Source of the DNA: CAYTSA01 sp964440345
Lineage (GTDB): Bacteria > Desulfobacterota > Desulfovibrionia > Desulfovibrionales > Desulfovibrionaceae
DNA: 33,368 bases
Direction: 5' to 3'
Assembly (NCBI GenBank): GCA_964440345.1
Contig: CAYTSA010000038.1
Coordinates: 1-33,368, forward strand
A program made the translations under genes and the position numbers. The notes under the pieces are model-generated. The model ran no database searches. It was not told where the DNA came from and saw nothing but the letters and a program-made list of their open reading frames with translations. Positions 1 through 6,883 of the stretch are shown piece after piece (position 1 is the first letter of the stretch; every line of letters starts with the position of its first letter).

Positions 1-1983
1 GTTAATGGATTCTCCCACCTCCTGGGTGGCGCTCATGGTCTTTTCGGCCAGCTTGCGCACCTCGTCCGCCACCACAGCAAAACCTCGGCCTGCTTCGCCG
101 GCTCGTGCAGCCTCTATGGCGGCGTTCAGGGCCAGTAGATTCGTCTGGTCGGCAATGTCGCTGATCACGTTTATGACGCCGCCAATGGCTTCGGCCTGTT
201 CGCCAAGGGTCTCCATGGAGCCTTTCAATAGTTTGGCTTGATTGGTTACGTCGCTGATGGAGCTGATCACCTGTCCCACCACGTCGTAGCCTTGTTGGGC
301 TCTCTTTCGGGCGTTGTCTGCGCCTTCAGCGGCAGAGCCGGCGTTCTTGGCAACCTCCAGCACCGTTGCGTTCATTTCCTCCATGGCGGTGGCGGTTTCT
401 GAAGCCCGGTCGCGCTGGGTTTCAGAGCCTGTGCTGGCTTCCTCTATCTGCGCGGACAATTCTTCAGAAGCGGATGCCAGATATTGTGATATCTCTTCCG
501 CCTCTTTGGCGGCTGCGGCAATGCGCTCGTTTTGTTTGGTTATTTGCGCTTCCTGCTGGCGTATGTGCGTCAGGTCCACCCATATGGACAAGGCCCCGAG
601 TACTGAACCGTCCATGTCCACAAAGGGGGTTGAGGATATGTGGACAATTTTTTCCTTGTTGGACGCAGTAGTGATGCTCTTCTCGGCGTCCTGTCGCCGG
701 TTTTCCCGCAGGGCGACGTCGCTCATGGTTTCCTTGTTGGGGTCATTATGGAAAAATTCCCCAGCCGGAAGACCAATGTACGATTCCGGCGATTCGCTTT
801 TTTCCAGATATTCGCATATATACTTGTTTATCCACAGCATTTTGTGGTCTGGCCCTACTATGCCGCAGGGCAGGGTCAATCCTTCCAGCACGCCCTGGGA
901 AAAGCCAAGTTTGTTTTTCAGTTCCGCCACCATGTGTTTGATGCTGGAGGCCAAAGAATGCAGCTCGCACCTGAATGTTCCCGTCAACTCTGCATGCAGG
1001 TCGCCGCCAGCCACAGCCGAGGCAAAGCGTACGATGCGGTTCATGGGGGCTATGACAATACGCCGCATGGAGTAGACAATGATGCCGGTGAGCAGCACCA
1101 CAGCAGCCAGGCCGCCAATGATGAGCACATTGCGCTGATTGATGGCGGCCGAGGCCAGGTCTGCTTCATACGCGCTGGAAACCACAGCCCAGCCGGTTTC
1201 GGGTATCGTGTCAAACGCCATAAATTTTTTGCGGTTTTCCCACATATAGTAGCGTTCGCCTTTTTTTTCCGAAAGAATGGTTTTGATAAACTCGATATTG
1301 GAGAGGTCCTTGAGCATGAGGCCCTTGTTCACGGCGTGAGCAATGACTCGGCCTTGTGCGTCAATCATGAAGCTGTAGCCTTCGTCGCCAATGCGGAAGG
1401 GGTCGATGAATGTATCAGTGAATGTGCGCCAGTAAGGAAAGAAGCCAATCCCGCCGATAACCTTGCCCCGGTCATCTTTCACTGCGGCGGAAAGGGCCAG
1501 AATAAAGACGTCGCCGCTTTTAGACTTGAGAACCTCTTGGGAGAGGAAGACGTCTTCTCCAGCCAGGGCCTTTTGGGCGTATTCGCGGGAGGCGCGGTCC
1601 GCGCCAGCCAAGTTCTCGCCTTTGTCGTTGTAGCCAGCCACAACTTTGCCCTGTTTGTCAAAAACAAAGGCGGCCCACACGTCGTCGTTGCGTTCGAGAG
1701 TTTCCTTAAAAAAAACATCTGCTTGCTTTGTATACCCGGTTTTCAAAGCCTCAACTACTCCAGCGTCAACTGTAGCAGAAAGGGCCAGCGACTTGGCGTT
1801 TTCCACATACATGGACAAGGCGTTATTTGTCTGGTCCACCATGTTCTGCATGGCCCGCTTTTGTTCTTTAAGCACGGCGTCGTATGTGTTGCCGTTTACC
1901 CACCACACCGCCAGTGAAACGGTCAAGAGAACAGCCAGCCCCACGCTAAGGGCAACGACAGTGTTTACGCTCTTGATGCTCAT
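1..1983 (-). CDS. Methyl-accepting chemotaxis protein (dCache-HAMP-PAS-MCP signal), C-terminus off the window
   Basis: Transmembrane chemoreceptor that would pass a periplasmic ligand signal to CheA/CheW. Reading from the ATG at 1983, 661 residues lie in the window with no stop. Seen: a membrane segment near residues 8-28; a periplasmic dCache-like sensor about 40-280; a second membrane segment about 285-306; a HAMP linker; a cytoplasmic PAS-like domain about 375-495; and the MCP signalling helix, whose conserved tip (DQTNLLALNAAIEAARAGE) and EVRKLAEKT segment lie near residues 620-650. The start is supported by GGGGGAG a few bases upstream and a sigma70-like promoter at 2059-2086. The ligand cannot be read from sequence. 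The missing part is the rest of the descending signalling helix and any C-terminal tail. A PAS between HAMP and the signalling domain suggests a second, cytoplasmic (redox or small-ligand) input. Domain calls are by eye. Confidence 0.95.
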   Translation of the reverse strand, partial: MSIKSVNTVVALSVGLAVLLTVSLAVWWVNGNTYDAVLKEQKRAMQNMVDQTNNALSMYVENAKSLALSATVDAGVVEALKTGYTKQADVFFKETLERNDDVWAAFVFDKQGKVVAGYNDKGENLAGADRASREYAQKALAGEDVFLSQEVLKSKSGDVFILALSAAVKDDRGKVIGGIGFFPYWRTFTDTFIDPFRIGDEGYSFMIDAQGRVIAHAVNKGLMLKDLSNIEFIKTILSEKKGERYYMWENRKKFMAFDTIPETGWAVVSSAYEADLASAAINQRNVLIIGGLAAVVLLTGIIVYSMRRIVIAPMNRIVRFASAVAGGDLHAELTGTFRCELHSLASSIKHMVAELKNKLGFSQGVLEGLTLPCGIVGPDHKMLWINKYICEYLEKSESPESYIGLPAGEFFHNDPNKETMSDVALRENRRQDAEKSITTASNKEKIVHISSTPFVDMDGSVLGALSIWVDLTHIRQQEAQITKQNERIAAAAKEAEEISQYLASASEELSAQIEEASTGSETQRDRASETATAMEEMNATVLEVAKNAGSAAEGADNARKRAQQGYDVVGQVISSISDVTNQAKLLKGSMETLGEQAEAIGGVINVISDIADQTNLLALNAAIEAARAGEAGRGFAVVADEVRKLAEKTMSATQEVGESIN

Positions 1984-2058
1984 AGCTCCCCCGAAAAGAA
2001 TTTATATAGTTTGTTTCAATAAAATATATAATATTATTATATTTGTTCAAGCTGCAAA

Positions 2059-2086
2059 ATCCTAGCAAAAAAATCTGGAATGTCAA
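2059..2086 (-). promoter_or_regulatory. Sigma70-like promoter of the chemoreceptor gene
   Basis: On the minus strand TTGACA (2086-2081) is followed after 16 bases by TAGGAT (2064-2059). A perfect -35 and a 4/6 -10 lie in an AT-rich stretch, about 75 bases upstream of the start codon at 1983. No flagellar sigma28 motif was seen. Confidence 0.6.
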
Positions 2087-2237
2087 TTATTTTTGATAAT
2101 TATAATAGGAAGAACTTGCTTTAGATCGTGGATGTCCTCGAATGGCAATGGTATTCACACAACCGTCATACTGTACATTATCATTGGCTTTGTGCTGTGA
2201 TGCGCCGCAACAGATTTGTGCAAGGGCTGAGAGTCAC

Positions 2238-2293
2238 GGCGCGAAAGGCTGCCGGTTCGTCGCGCCAGCGAAGCGTATATATGCTTCTGCTGG
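2238..2293. other. Two abutting hairpins upstream of the MacA-like gene
   Basis: GGCGCGA (2238-2244) pairs with TCGCGCC (2260-2266). CCAGCGAAGC (2265-2274) pairs with GCTTC-T-GCTGG (2283-2293), with one bulged T around an 8-base AT loop. Neither is followed by a T-run on the plus strand, so they do not look like ordinary terminators. The second hairpin overlaps the end of the structured repeat at 2273-2344. Confidence 0.5.
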
Positions 2294-2344
2294 AATTAGA
2301 ACATGTAAATGTACATTGTTTCAAGAGCGTGCGTTATCTTAACG
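2273..2344 (-). repeat. Structured intergenic repeat, copy 3 (extended loop)
   Basis: Read on the minus strand from 2344, the first 30 bases match copy 1 (6759-6818) at 26 positions, sharing AGATAACGC and TGAAACAAT. The shared TTCCAG and GCATA follow after a loop about 10 bases longer. Two hairpins are kept: CGTT/AACG, and TTGAA(A)C pairing with GTTC(T)AA. The extended loop forms its own ATGTA/TACAT stem. Confidence 0.6.
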
Positions 2345-2450
2345 AGAAAATGTGCTAGATTGCTTAATATTGTCCCGCCTCTTTACGAAACCCATCCGCG
2401 TCTTATATCCTCTCCTGATTCGTTTCCATTTATGAAAGGTTATCGAAAAA

Positions 2451-3698
2451 ATGAAAAAATTCTTAGTGTTCGTGCTGCTTCTGGCTATAGGCTCCGCAGT
2501 CTGGTGGTTCTTTTTTCGCGGGCCGGAAGACAACGCCATAAAAGTGCTGGATACGGACGTGGTGAAGCGCGGCGCCGTGAGCGAGGTGCTACAGGCTACA
2601 GGCATTGTAAAAACCCAGGTGGGCGCAGAGGTGAAGATAGGCGCTCAGGCCACCGGCCGCATAGAGCAGATGCTTGTGCGCGTGGGCGATATAGTGGAAG
2701 CAGGCCAGTTAGTGGCGGTCATAGACGACCGCGAGCTGCAGACCCGCAAGCGCGAGGCCGAAGCCACCCTGGCACGGACTCGGGCCGAACTGCGCCGGGT
2801 GCAACGGGTCTATCCTCTGCAGATACGCGAGGCTGAGGCAAACGTGATCTCCGCCCGGGCCCGGGCAGATTTGGCCATGACTACCCTGGCCCGGCGCCAA
2901 AGCCTGTTCACGGCGGGCAGCGTGGCCGAGGGCGACCTGGACGAGGCCAAAGAAAACGCACGGGTCACCGCCAACGAGCTGGCCGCCCGGGAAGCCACCC
3001 TGGAGCGGCTGCAAGCCGAGTACTCCGAAGAGCTGAACAAGGCCGAAAAGACCGTGGACGAGGCTGAAGCCGGCCTGGACGCCGTGGACGTGCGCATCTC
3101 TTACACTCGCATTTTCAGCCCCATGACCGGCAAGGTGAGCCAGGTGACTGGTCAGGAAGGTGAAACTGTGGTGGCTGGCCTGCAGGTGGCCAATCTGGTG
3201 ACCGTGATGGACAGCAGCCGGCTGGAGATGTGGATATATGTGGACGAGACCGATGTGGGCCGGGTGCAGGCTGGTCTGCCTGTGGAATTCATCGTGGACG
3301 CCTTTCCGGACCGCGTCTACGAGACTGCCATCAGCCAGATTTATCCCAAGCCTGAAATCCGGGACAACATCGTTTACTACCAGGCGCTGTGTCCTGTCAC
3401 CCAGGAGCAGGCAGAAACCTTGCGGCCGGAGATGACCACCCAATGCTCCATAGTGGTGCAGCAGCAAGAAGACGCCTTGATCATCCCCAACACCGCGCTC
3501 AAGTGGGTGGGCGACAGCCAGTATGTGTTTGTCCAGGAGCCGGACGGCTCAGTGCGCCGGGTGAGCCCGGAGCTGGGGCTTGCCGGCGTGGCAACCAGCG
3601 AGGTGCTAAGCGGCTTGGAAGAGGGCGACATTGTGGCCACACAGCTGGTGCTGCCGGCGTCCGTGTCCAGCGCAAGTAATCGCGGCGGCGGGCGCTAA
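2451..3698 (+). CDS. MacA/HlyD-family periplasmic adaptor (membrane fusion protein)
   Basis: Periplasmic adaptor that would join an inner-membrane MacB-type ABC transporter to an outer-membrane channel. The 415 residues start with an uncleaved-type membrane anchor (about 4-21). A biotinyl-lipoyl half-motif follows (GRIEQMLVRVGDIVEAGQLV, about 70-90), then a long Glu/Arg/Ala-rich alpha-hairpin coiled coil (about 100-215), the second lipoyl half (YTRIFSPMTGKV) and beta-barrel/membrane-proximal domains. The tail is Ser/Gly-rich and ends GGGR. GAAAGG lies about 12 bases before the ATG. The ATPase starts 3 bases after the stop and the permease follows, so the three form one operon. No TolC-like gene is in the window, so the outer-membrane partner must be encoded elsewhere. 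Substrate unknown. Confidence 0.92.
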   Translation: MKKFLVFVLLLAIGSAVWWFFFRGPEDNAIKVLDTDVVKRGAVSEVLQATGIVKTQVGAEVKIGAQATGRIEQMLVRVGDIVEAGQLVAVIDDRELQTRKREAEATLARTRAELRRVQRVYPLQIREAEANVISARARADLAMTTLARRQSLFTAGSVAEGDLDEAKENARVTANELAAREATLERLQAEYSEELNKAEKTVDEAEAGLDAVDVRISYTRIFSPMTGKVSQVTGQEGETVVAGLQVANLVTVMDSSRLEMWIYVDETDVGRVQAGLPVEFIVDAFPDRVYETAISQIYPKPEIRDNIVYYQALCPVTQEQAETLRPEMTTQCSIVVQQQEDALIIPNTALKWVGDSQYVFVQEPDGSVRRVSPELGLAGVATSEVLSGLEEGDIVATQLVLPASVSSASNRGGGR

Positions 3699-3701
3699 CT
3701 C

Positions 3702-4403
3702 ATGGCTGGCCAAGAGAACGGCGTCCTCATCCGTTTGGAAGGGGTAACCAAATCATTCATCCAAGGCGGCGGCGACCAGCAGCTGACCATAGACGTGCTC
3801 AAAGGCGTGGACCTGGAGCTGCGCCAGGGCGAACTGACCGCGCTGCAGGGGACCTCGGGCTCTGGCAAGTCCACGCTGCTGCACATTTTGGGCTTGCTGG
3901 ACCGGCCCAGCCATGGCCGCTATCTACTGCGCGGGGACGACGTCTCCACCCTGGACGACGACGCTCTCAGCGCGTTGCGCAACCGGTCCATCGGTTTTGT
4001 GTTCCAGTCCTTTTACCTTATCCCTTACGCCACAGCGCTGGACAACGTGCTCATGCCCGGGCTCTACTCCCACACGCCCGGTCGCGCGCTCAAGGAACGG
4101 GCCAGGGAGCTGCTGCATCTGGTAGGCCTGGAAGAGCGGGTGCGGTTTCGGCCTGGCCAGCTTTCCGGCGGGCAACAGCAGCGGGTGGCCCTGGCCAGGG
4201 CGCTGATAAACGACCCGGAGCTGCTTCTGGCGGACGAGCCCACCGGCCAGCTTGACTCCGCCACCAGCCAGGAGATCATGGAGCTCATCCAGCGCATCAA
4301 CAGTGAAGACAACCGGACCGTGATCATCGTCACCCATGACGAGCTGACCGCCTCCTACGCCCGGCGGGTGGTGCGGGTGCAAGACGGCCGCGTGGAAGGC
4401 TGA
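3702..4403 (+). CDS. MacB/LolD-type ABC transporter ATP-binding protein
   Basis: Cytoplasmic ATPase of a MacAB-like system. The 233 residues contain Walker A (GTSGSGKST, 50-58), a Q-loop region, the ABC signature LSGGQQQRVALARAL near 154, Walker B LLLADEPTG near 174-182 and the switch His in IVTHDE near 212. The length is that of a stand-alone MacB/LolD/FtsE-type domain, not a full MacB (about 650 residues), so this is the split form with a separate permease gene. The start lies 3 bases after the adaptor stop and the stop is 3 bases before the permease start, which implies coupled translation. The family energises mechanotransmission rather than classic membrane transport. Substrate not predictable. 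Confidence 0.95.
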   Translation: MAGQENGVLIRLEGVTKSFIQGGGDQQLTIDVLKGVDLELRQGELTALQGTSGSGKSTLLHILGLLDRPSHGRYLLRGDDVSTLDDDALSALRNRSIGFVFQSFYLIPYATALDNVLMPGLYSHTPGRALKERARELLHLVGLEERVRFRPGQLSGGQQQRVALARALINDPELLLADEPTGQLDSATSQEIMELIQRINSEDNRTVIIVTHDELTASYARRVVRVQDGRVEG

Positions 4404-4406
4404 CCC

Positions 4407-5636
4407 GTGGGCCGACTGCGGGTTCTTGCGCGCATAGCGGTCATGGCCTTCCAGGCCGTGTGGGCGTTCAAGTTGCGCTCGCTTTTTGTGGCCAGCGGGG
4501 TGGCCATGGGCATTGCCGCGCTGGCGCTCATCGTGGCCTCTGTGGACGGCGCCCAGCGCAAGGCCAGGGAGATCGTGGAATGGTTCGGCCCAGACGCAGC
4601 CTTCATCCTGGGCGGGGACATCCGTAACCGGCCCGTGGGCCAGCGGGTGCTCACCCTTTCCTGGACGGACGCGGAGCGGCTGCGCCAGTCTCTGCCCGGG
4701 GCTTATCTGGTCATCCCCATGCGGGCAAAAAGAGGGTTGACAGCCAAATACCGCAGCCAAAATATGCAGGTGGCAACAGTGGTGGGGGCCACGGAAAATT
4801 ACGCCCAGGCCTGGAACTGGCCCCTGGTGGAGGGCCGGGACCTGACTGAGCGCGATGTAAAGCAGGGCGCCAAAGTTGGGCTTATCGGCGCAACGCCGGC
4901 CAAGGAATTGTTCGGCCAGGAGTCGCCCATTGGTAAAACCGTGTTTTTGGGAGACTTGCCGGTGCAGATAGTGGGCCGGCTGCTGGAGCGCGGCTCGGTC
5001 ACAGGCGGCGGCACGCCCATTGACGAGCGGATCATCATCCCTCTGACCACGCTGACCCAGCGGTTCAACATGGACCGGCAGTATTTTCGCGCTCTGCGGG
5101 TGAAGTTTCACGAGCCGGAGTACATGGCGGCGCACACTGAGAACCTGCGGGCGTTTTTGCGGCATCTGCACAGGCTGCAGCCTGGCGAGCCGGACGACTT
5201 TACCATCCTCACCGCTGAAGAGATACTGAAGTTTCTCTCCATGTTTCAGGGCGGGCTGTTGGTTTTCCTGGGCGTCACCGCGTCGGTAGCTGTGCTGGTG
5301 GGAGGTTTTGTGCTGGCCAATCTGTTCTACCTGAGCGTGAGCGAGCGAACCCGGGAGATAGGCCTGAAAAAGGCCATGGGCGCCACGCACGGGCACATTG
5401 TGCTGCAGTTCATGCTGGAGGCGGTCATCCTCACGCTGGTTGGCGCGATGTTCGGCGTGGCCCTGGGCATTGGCCTGGGCCAGTTGCTCTCTCGGCTGGA
5501 CATCCTGCAGATTCAGCTATCGTATCGAGTGGTGTTCTTTTCCCTGGCCGCTGCGGTAGGCATAGGCGTGGTGTTTGGTTTGCGGCCGGCGCGTCAGGCG
5601 GCCGGCTTGGACCCCATTGAAGCTTTGAAAGGGTAA
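4407..5636 (+). CDS. MacB/FtsX-family ABC transporter permease
   Basis: Inner-membrane permease partner of the preceding ATPase and adaptor. It starts at a GTG 3 bases after the ATPase stop; 409 residues. Topology is the MacB one: TM1 about 26-46, a large periplasmic (MacB_PCD-like) domain about 50-270, then three C-terminal helices about 278-306, 327-350 and 373-392. Typical motifs are FKLRSLF at the N-terminus, the coupling segment SERTREIGLKKAMGA, and RPARQAAGLDPIEAL at the end. With a separate adaptor and ATPase this makes a three-gene tripartite system. The family exports lipoproteins, peptides, siderophores or antibiotics. Export of the neighbouring NRPS product is possible but unsupported, because the NRPS has its own MFS partner. 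Confidence 0.93.
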   Translation: MGRLRVLARIAVMAFQAVWAFKLRSLFVASGVAMGIAALALIVASVDGAQRKAREIVEWFGPDAAFILGGDIRNRPVGQRVLTLSWTDAERLRQSLPGAYLVIPMRAKRGLTAKYRSQNMQVATVVGATENYAQAWNWPLVEGRDLTERDVKQGAKVGLIGATPAKELFGQESPIGKTVFLGDLPVQIVGRLLERGSVTGGGTPIDERIIIPLTTLTQRFNMDRQYFRALRVKFHEPEYMAAHTENLRAFLRHLHRLQPGEPDDFTILTAEEILKFLSMFQGGLLVFLGVTASVAVLVGGFVLANLFYLSVSERTREIGLKKAMGATHGHIVLQFMLEAVILTLVGAMFGVALGIGLGQLLSRLDILQIQLSYRVVFFSLAAAVGIGVVFGLRPARQAAGLDPIEALKG

Positions 5637-5655
5637 TGATAAGTCTGGTTTCATT

Positions 5656-6150
5656 ATGCGTTTTCGAGGTTCTCTCATCCGTGCGGAATCATCCGGCGAG
5701 AAATTTTTGCGCTCGGTCTTGCTCCTCGCAGTCTTTGCCGGGGTGGGCGCTCTTTTCTGGTGGAATTCGGAACGCACGCTGAACATCATCCAGTCCAAGT
5801 CCATGGTCTGGGACCGCACGGAGACCATGACCAGCTCCGAAAAGGCGGCTCTGCGTGAACTGGGCCGGCTGTTCAAGGAAGAGTACGGCCTGACGCTACG
5901 GGTGCAGGCAACGCAGGACGCGTTTGAGTATCCGGAGCTGGATTCCAAGACTATTTTTGTGGGCGTGGTCCCATCTCGGGCCGAAGTGGTTGTAGAGCTG
6001 CCGCCTCTGGTGCGCTCAGCTTTGGATGCAGAGTTCATGGCGGATTTGCGCGGTCCGCATTTTCAGGAATATTTCCGCTCAGGAGACTGGCCCACAGGCG
6101 TCATCTTTGCCGTGACGCGGTTGTGGGAAGAGCTGCAGGCGGCTGGGTAA
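5656..6150 (+). CDS. Small membrane-anchored TPM-domain-like protein, function unknown
   Basis: 164 residues. A cytoplasmic N-terminus is followed by one membrane helix (about 18-36) and an exported soluble domain. That domain has the rhythm of the TPM (YgcG/Psb32-type) fold: a KTIFVGVVP beta strand, an AEVVVELPPLV strand and, near the end, YFRSGDWPTGVIFAVTRLWEEL, resembling the family's 'f..GdY..Gl..av..l' segment. The assignment is by eye and moderate. The family role is poorly defined (repair of membrane complexes, acid-phosphatase-like activity in plant TLP18.3). It starts 19 bases after the permease and lies in the same direction, so it may be co-transcribed with the export genes. No strong ribosome-binding site was seen. 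Confidence 0.7.
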   Translation: MRFRGSLIRAESSGEKFLRSVLLLAVFAGVGALFWWNSERTLNIIQSKSMVWDRTETMTSSEKAALRELGRLFKEEYGLTLRVQATQDAFEYPELDSKTIFVGVVPSRAEVVVELPPLVRSALDAEFMADLRGPHFQEYFRSGDWPTGVIFAVTRLWEELQAAG

Positions 6151-6203
6151 CAGACTGCGTAAATGAACTTTTTCAACACTCAGATAAAAGCAGAGGAGAG
6201 AGT

Positions 6204-6695
6204 GTGGCGGAAGTACAAGCCGAACAGAACAACGGCGCCGTGACCATATACACGGACGGGTCTTGCCTGGGCAATCCCGGCCCGGGCGGCTGGGCCGCCA
6301 TTCTGCAGTGGGGGGAGCACGAAAAGGAACTGTGCGATGGGTTTGTCCGAACCACCAACAATCGTATGGAGATTCTGGCTGTCATCAAAGGCCTGGAGGC
6401 GCTCAAGCGGTCCTGCTCTGTGGACCTGTACACAGATTCGCAATATGTCCGCAACGCCATAGAAAAAGGTTGGATCGATAAATGGGTCCGCAACGGTTGG
6501 AAAACGTCAGAAAAAAAACCTGTGAAGAATCAGGACCTGTGGGAGCAGCTGCGGCCGCTGCTGGACGCCCATCAGGTGCGTTTTCATTGGGTGCGCGGGC
6601 ACGACGGCAACGAGATGAACGAGCGCTGCGACGTGCTGGCCCGGGAGTGCGCCGGGGGTGAAAGGCTGTCCAAGGACCCGGGGTTTGCCGGGTAG
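6204..6695 (+). CDS. rnhA: Ribonuclease HI
   Basis: Cleaves the RNA strand of RNA/DNA hybrids (R-loops, Okazaki primers) in the cytoplasm. 163 residues from a GTG preceded by AGAGGAGAG at 6192-6200. A longer frame from 6123 would overlap the upstream gene and has no Shine-Dalgarno sequence, so the GTG at 6204 is preferred. The four metal-binding acids are present: D18 (YTDGS), E56 (NRMEI), D78 (YTDSQ) and D143 (NERCDVLAR), plus the mobile-loop H133 (RGHDGNE). The basic handle region (KGWIDKWVRNGWKTSEKK) shows it is the type 1 bacterial enzyme. It closes the left-hand plus-strand gene run; its neighbours do not suggest a special role. Confidence 0.96.
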   Translation: MAEVQAEQNNGAVTIYTDGSCLGNPGPGGWAAILQWGEHEKELCDGFVRTTNNRMEILAVIKGLEALKRSCSVDLYTDSQYVRNAIEKGWIDKWVRNGWKTSEKKPVKNQDLWEQLRPLLDAHQVRFHWVRGHDGNEMNERCDVLARECAGGERLSKDPGFAG

Positions 6696-6758
6696 GGCGG
6701 CGCTCCGTCCATGTGCAGGCGAGGGCGCTTTGCAACGCGGGCGCCTGGCGTATGTTAG

Positions 6759-6818
6759 CGTTGAGATAACGCTCGCACCTGAAACAATTTTCAAGGGTTC
6801 AGGAAAATGCATACGAGC
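6759..6818 (+). repeat. Structured intergenic repeat, copy 1 (upstream of the NRPS)
   Basis: About 82% identical over 60 columns to copy 2 (27261-27320). Shared blocks include AACGCTCGC, CCTGAAACAAT and CAGGAAAA. Hairpin I is AGCGTT-GAGAT-AACGCT (6758-6774 region). Hairpin II is CTGAA(A)C closed by GTTCAG. An outer GCTCG (6771-6775)/CGAGC (6814-6818) pairing is also possible. It ends 65 bases before the NRPS start codon, so it may lie in the NRPS leader. Confidence 0.65.
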
Positions 6819-6824
6819 ATTGTT

Positions 6825-6837
6825 TGATTAGTAATCA
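6825..6837. promoter_or_regulatory. Perfect inverted repeat upstream of the NRPS (possible operator)
   Basis: TGATTA-G-TAATCA is a perfect 6-1-6 palindrome directly after repeat copy 1 and 46 bases before the NRPS start codon. Its size fits a dimeric regulator half-site pair, but no matching site was found elsewhere in the window and no regulator gene is adjacent. Confidence 0.35.
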
Positions 6838-6883
6838 CATTCTGAACTATTACGGCGCCATCGCCCAAGCCAGGAGCACATTC

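Larger units (their letters stand above)
1984..2450. other. 467-bp divergent intergenic region, AT-rich left half, hairpin-rich right half
   Basis: Lies between the divergent chemoreceptor and MacA-like genes. The left part (about 1995-2110) is strongly AT-rich and carries the chemoreceptor promoter; a TATAAT at 2101-2106 faces the other way but has no good -35. The right part holds one copy of the structured repeat (2273-2344, minus) and two abutting hairpins (2238-2293). Short open frames here (for example around 2128-2358) have no recognisable product. No convincing promoter for the MacA-like gene was found; TTATCT...TAGATT near 2334-2361 (16-base spacer) is a weak candidate. Confidence 0.6.

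Noticed and set aside
640..1917. 425-codon plus-strand frame opposite the chemoreceptor
   Set aside because: The minus strand encodes a full MCP architecture through this stretch; the plus-strand translation has no recognisable features.
2128..2358. Short open frames in the intergenic region upstream of the MacA-like gene
   Set aside because: No ribosome-binding site, no family resemblance, and they overlap hairpins and a repeat copy.
6759..6818. Known riboswitch, integron attC site or Rho-independent terminator for the structured repeat
   Set aside because: No match to conserved cores of the riboswitches I could recall, no attC-like R''/R' core arrangement, and no T-run after the stems.
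6824..6883. Twenty-residue N-terminal extension of the NRPS from a TTG
   Set aside because: The extension has no Shine-Dalgarno sequence; AGGAG precedes the ATG at 6884 and the condensation domain begins right after it.
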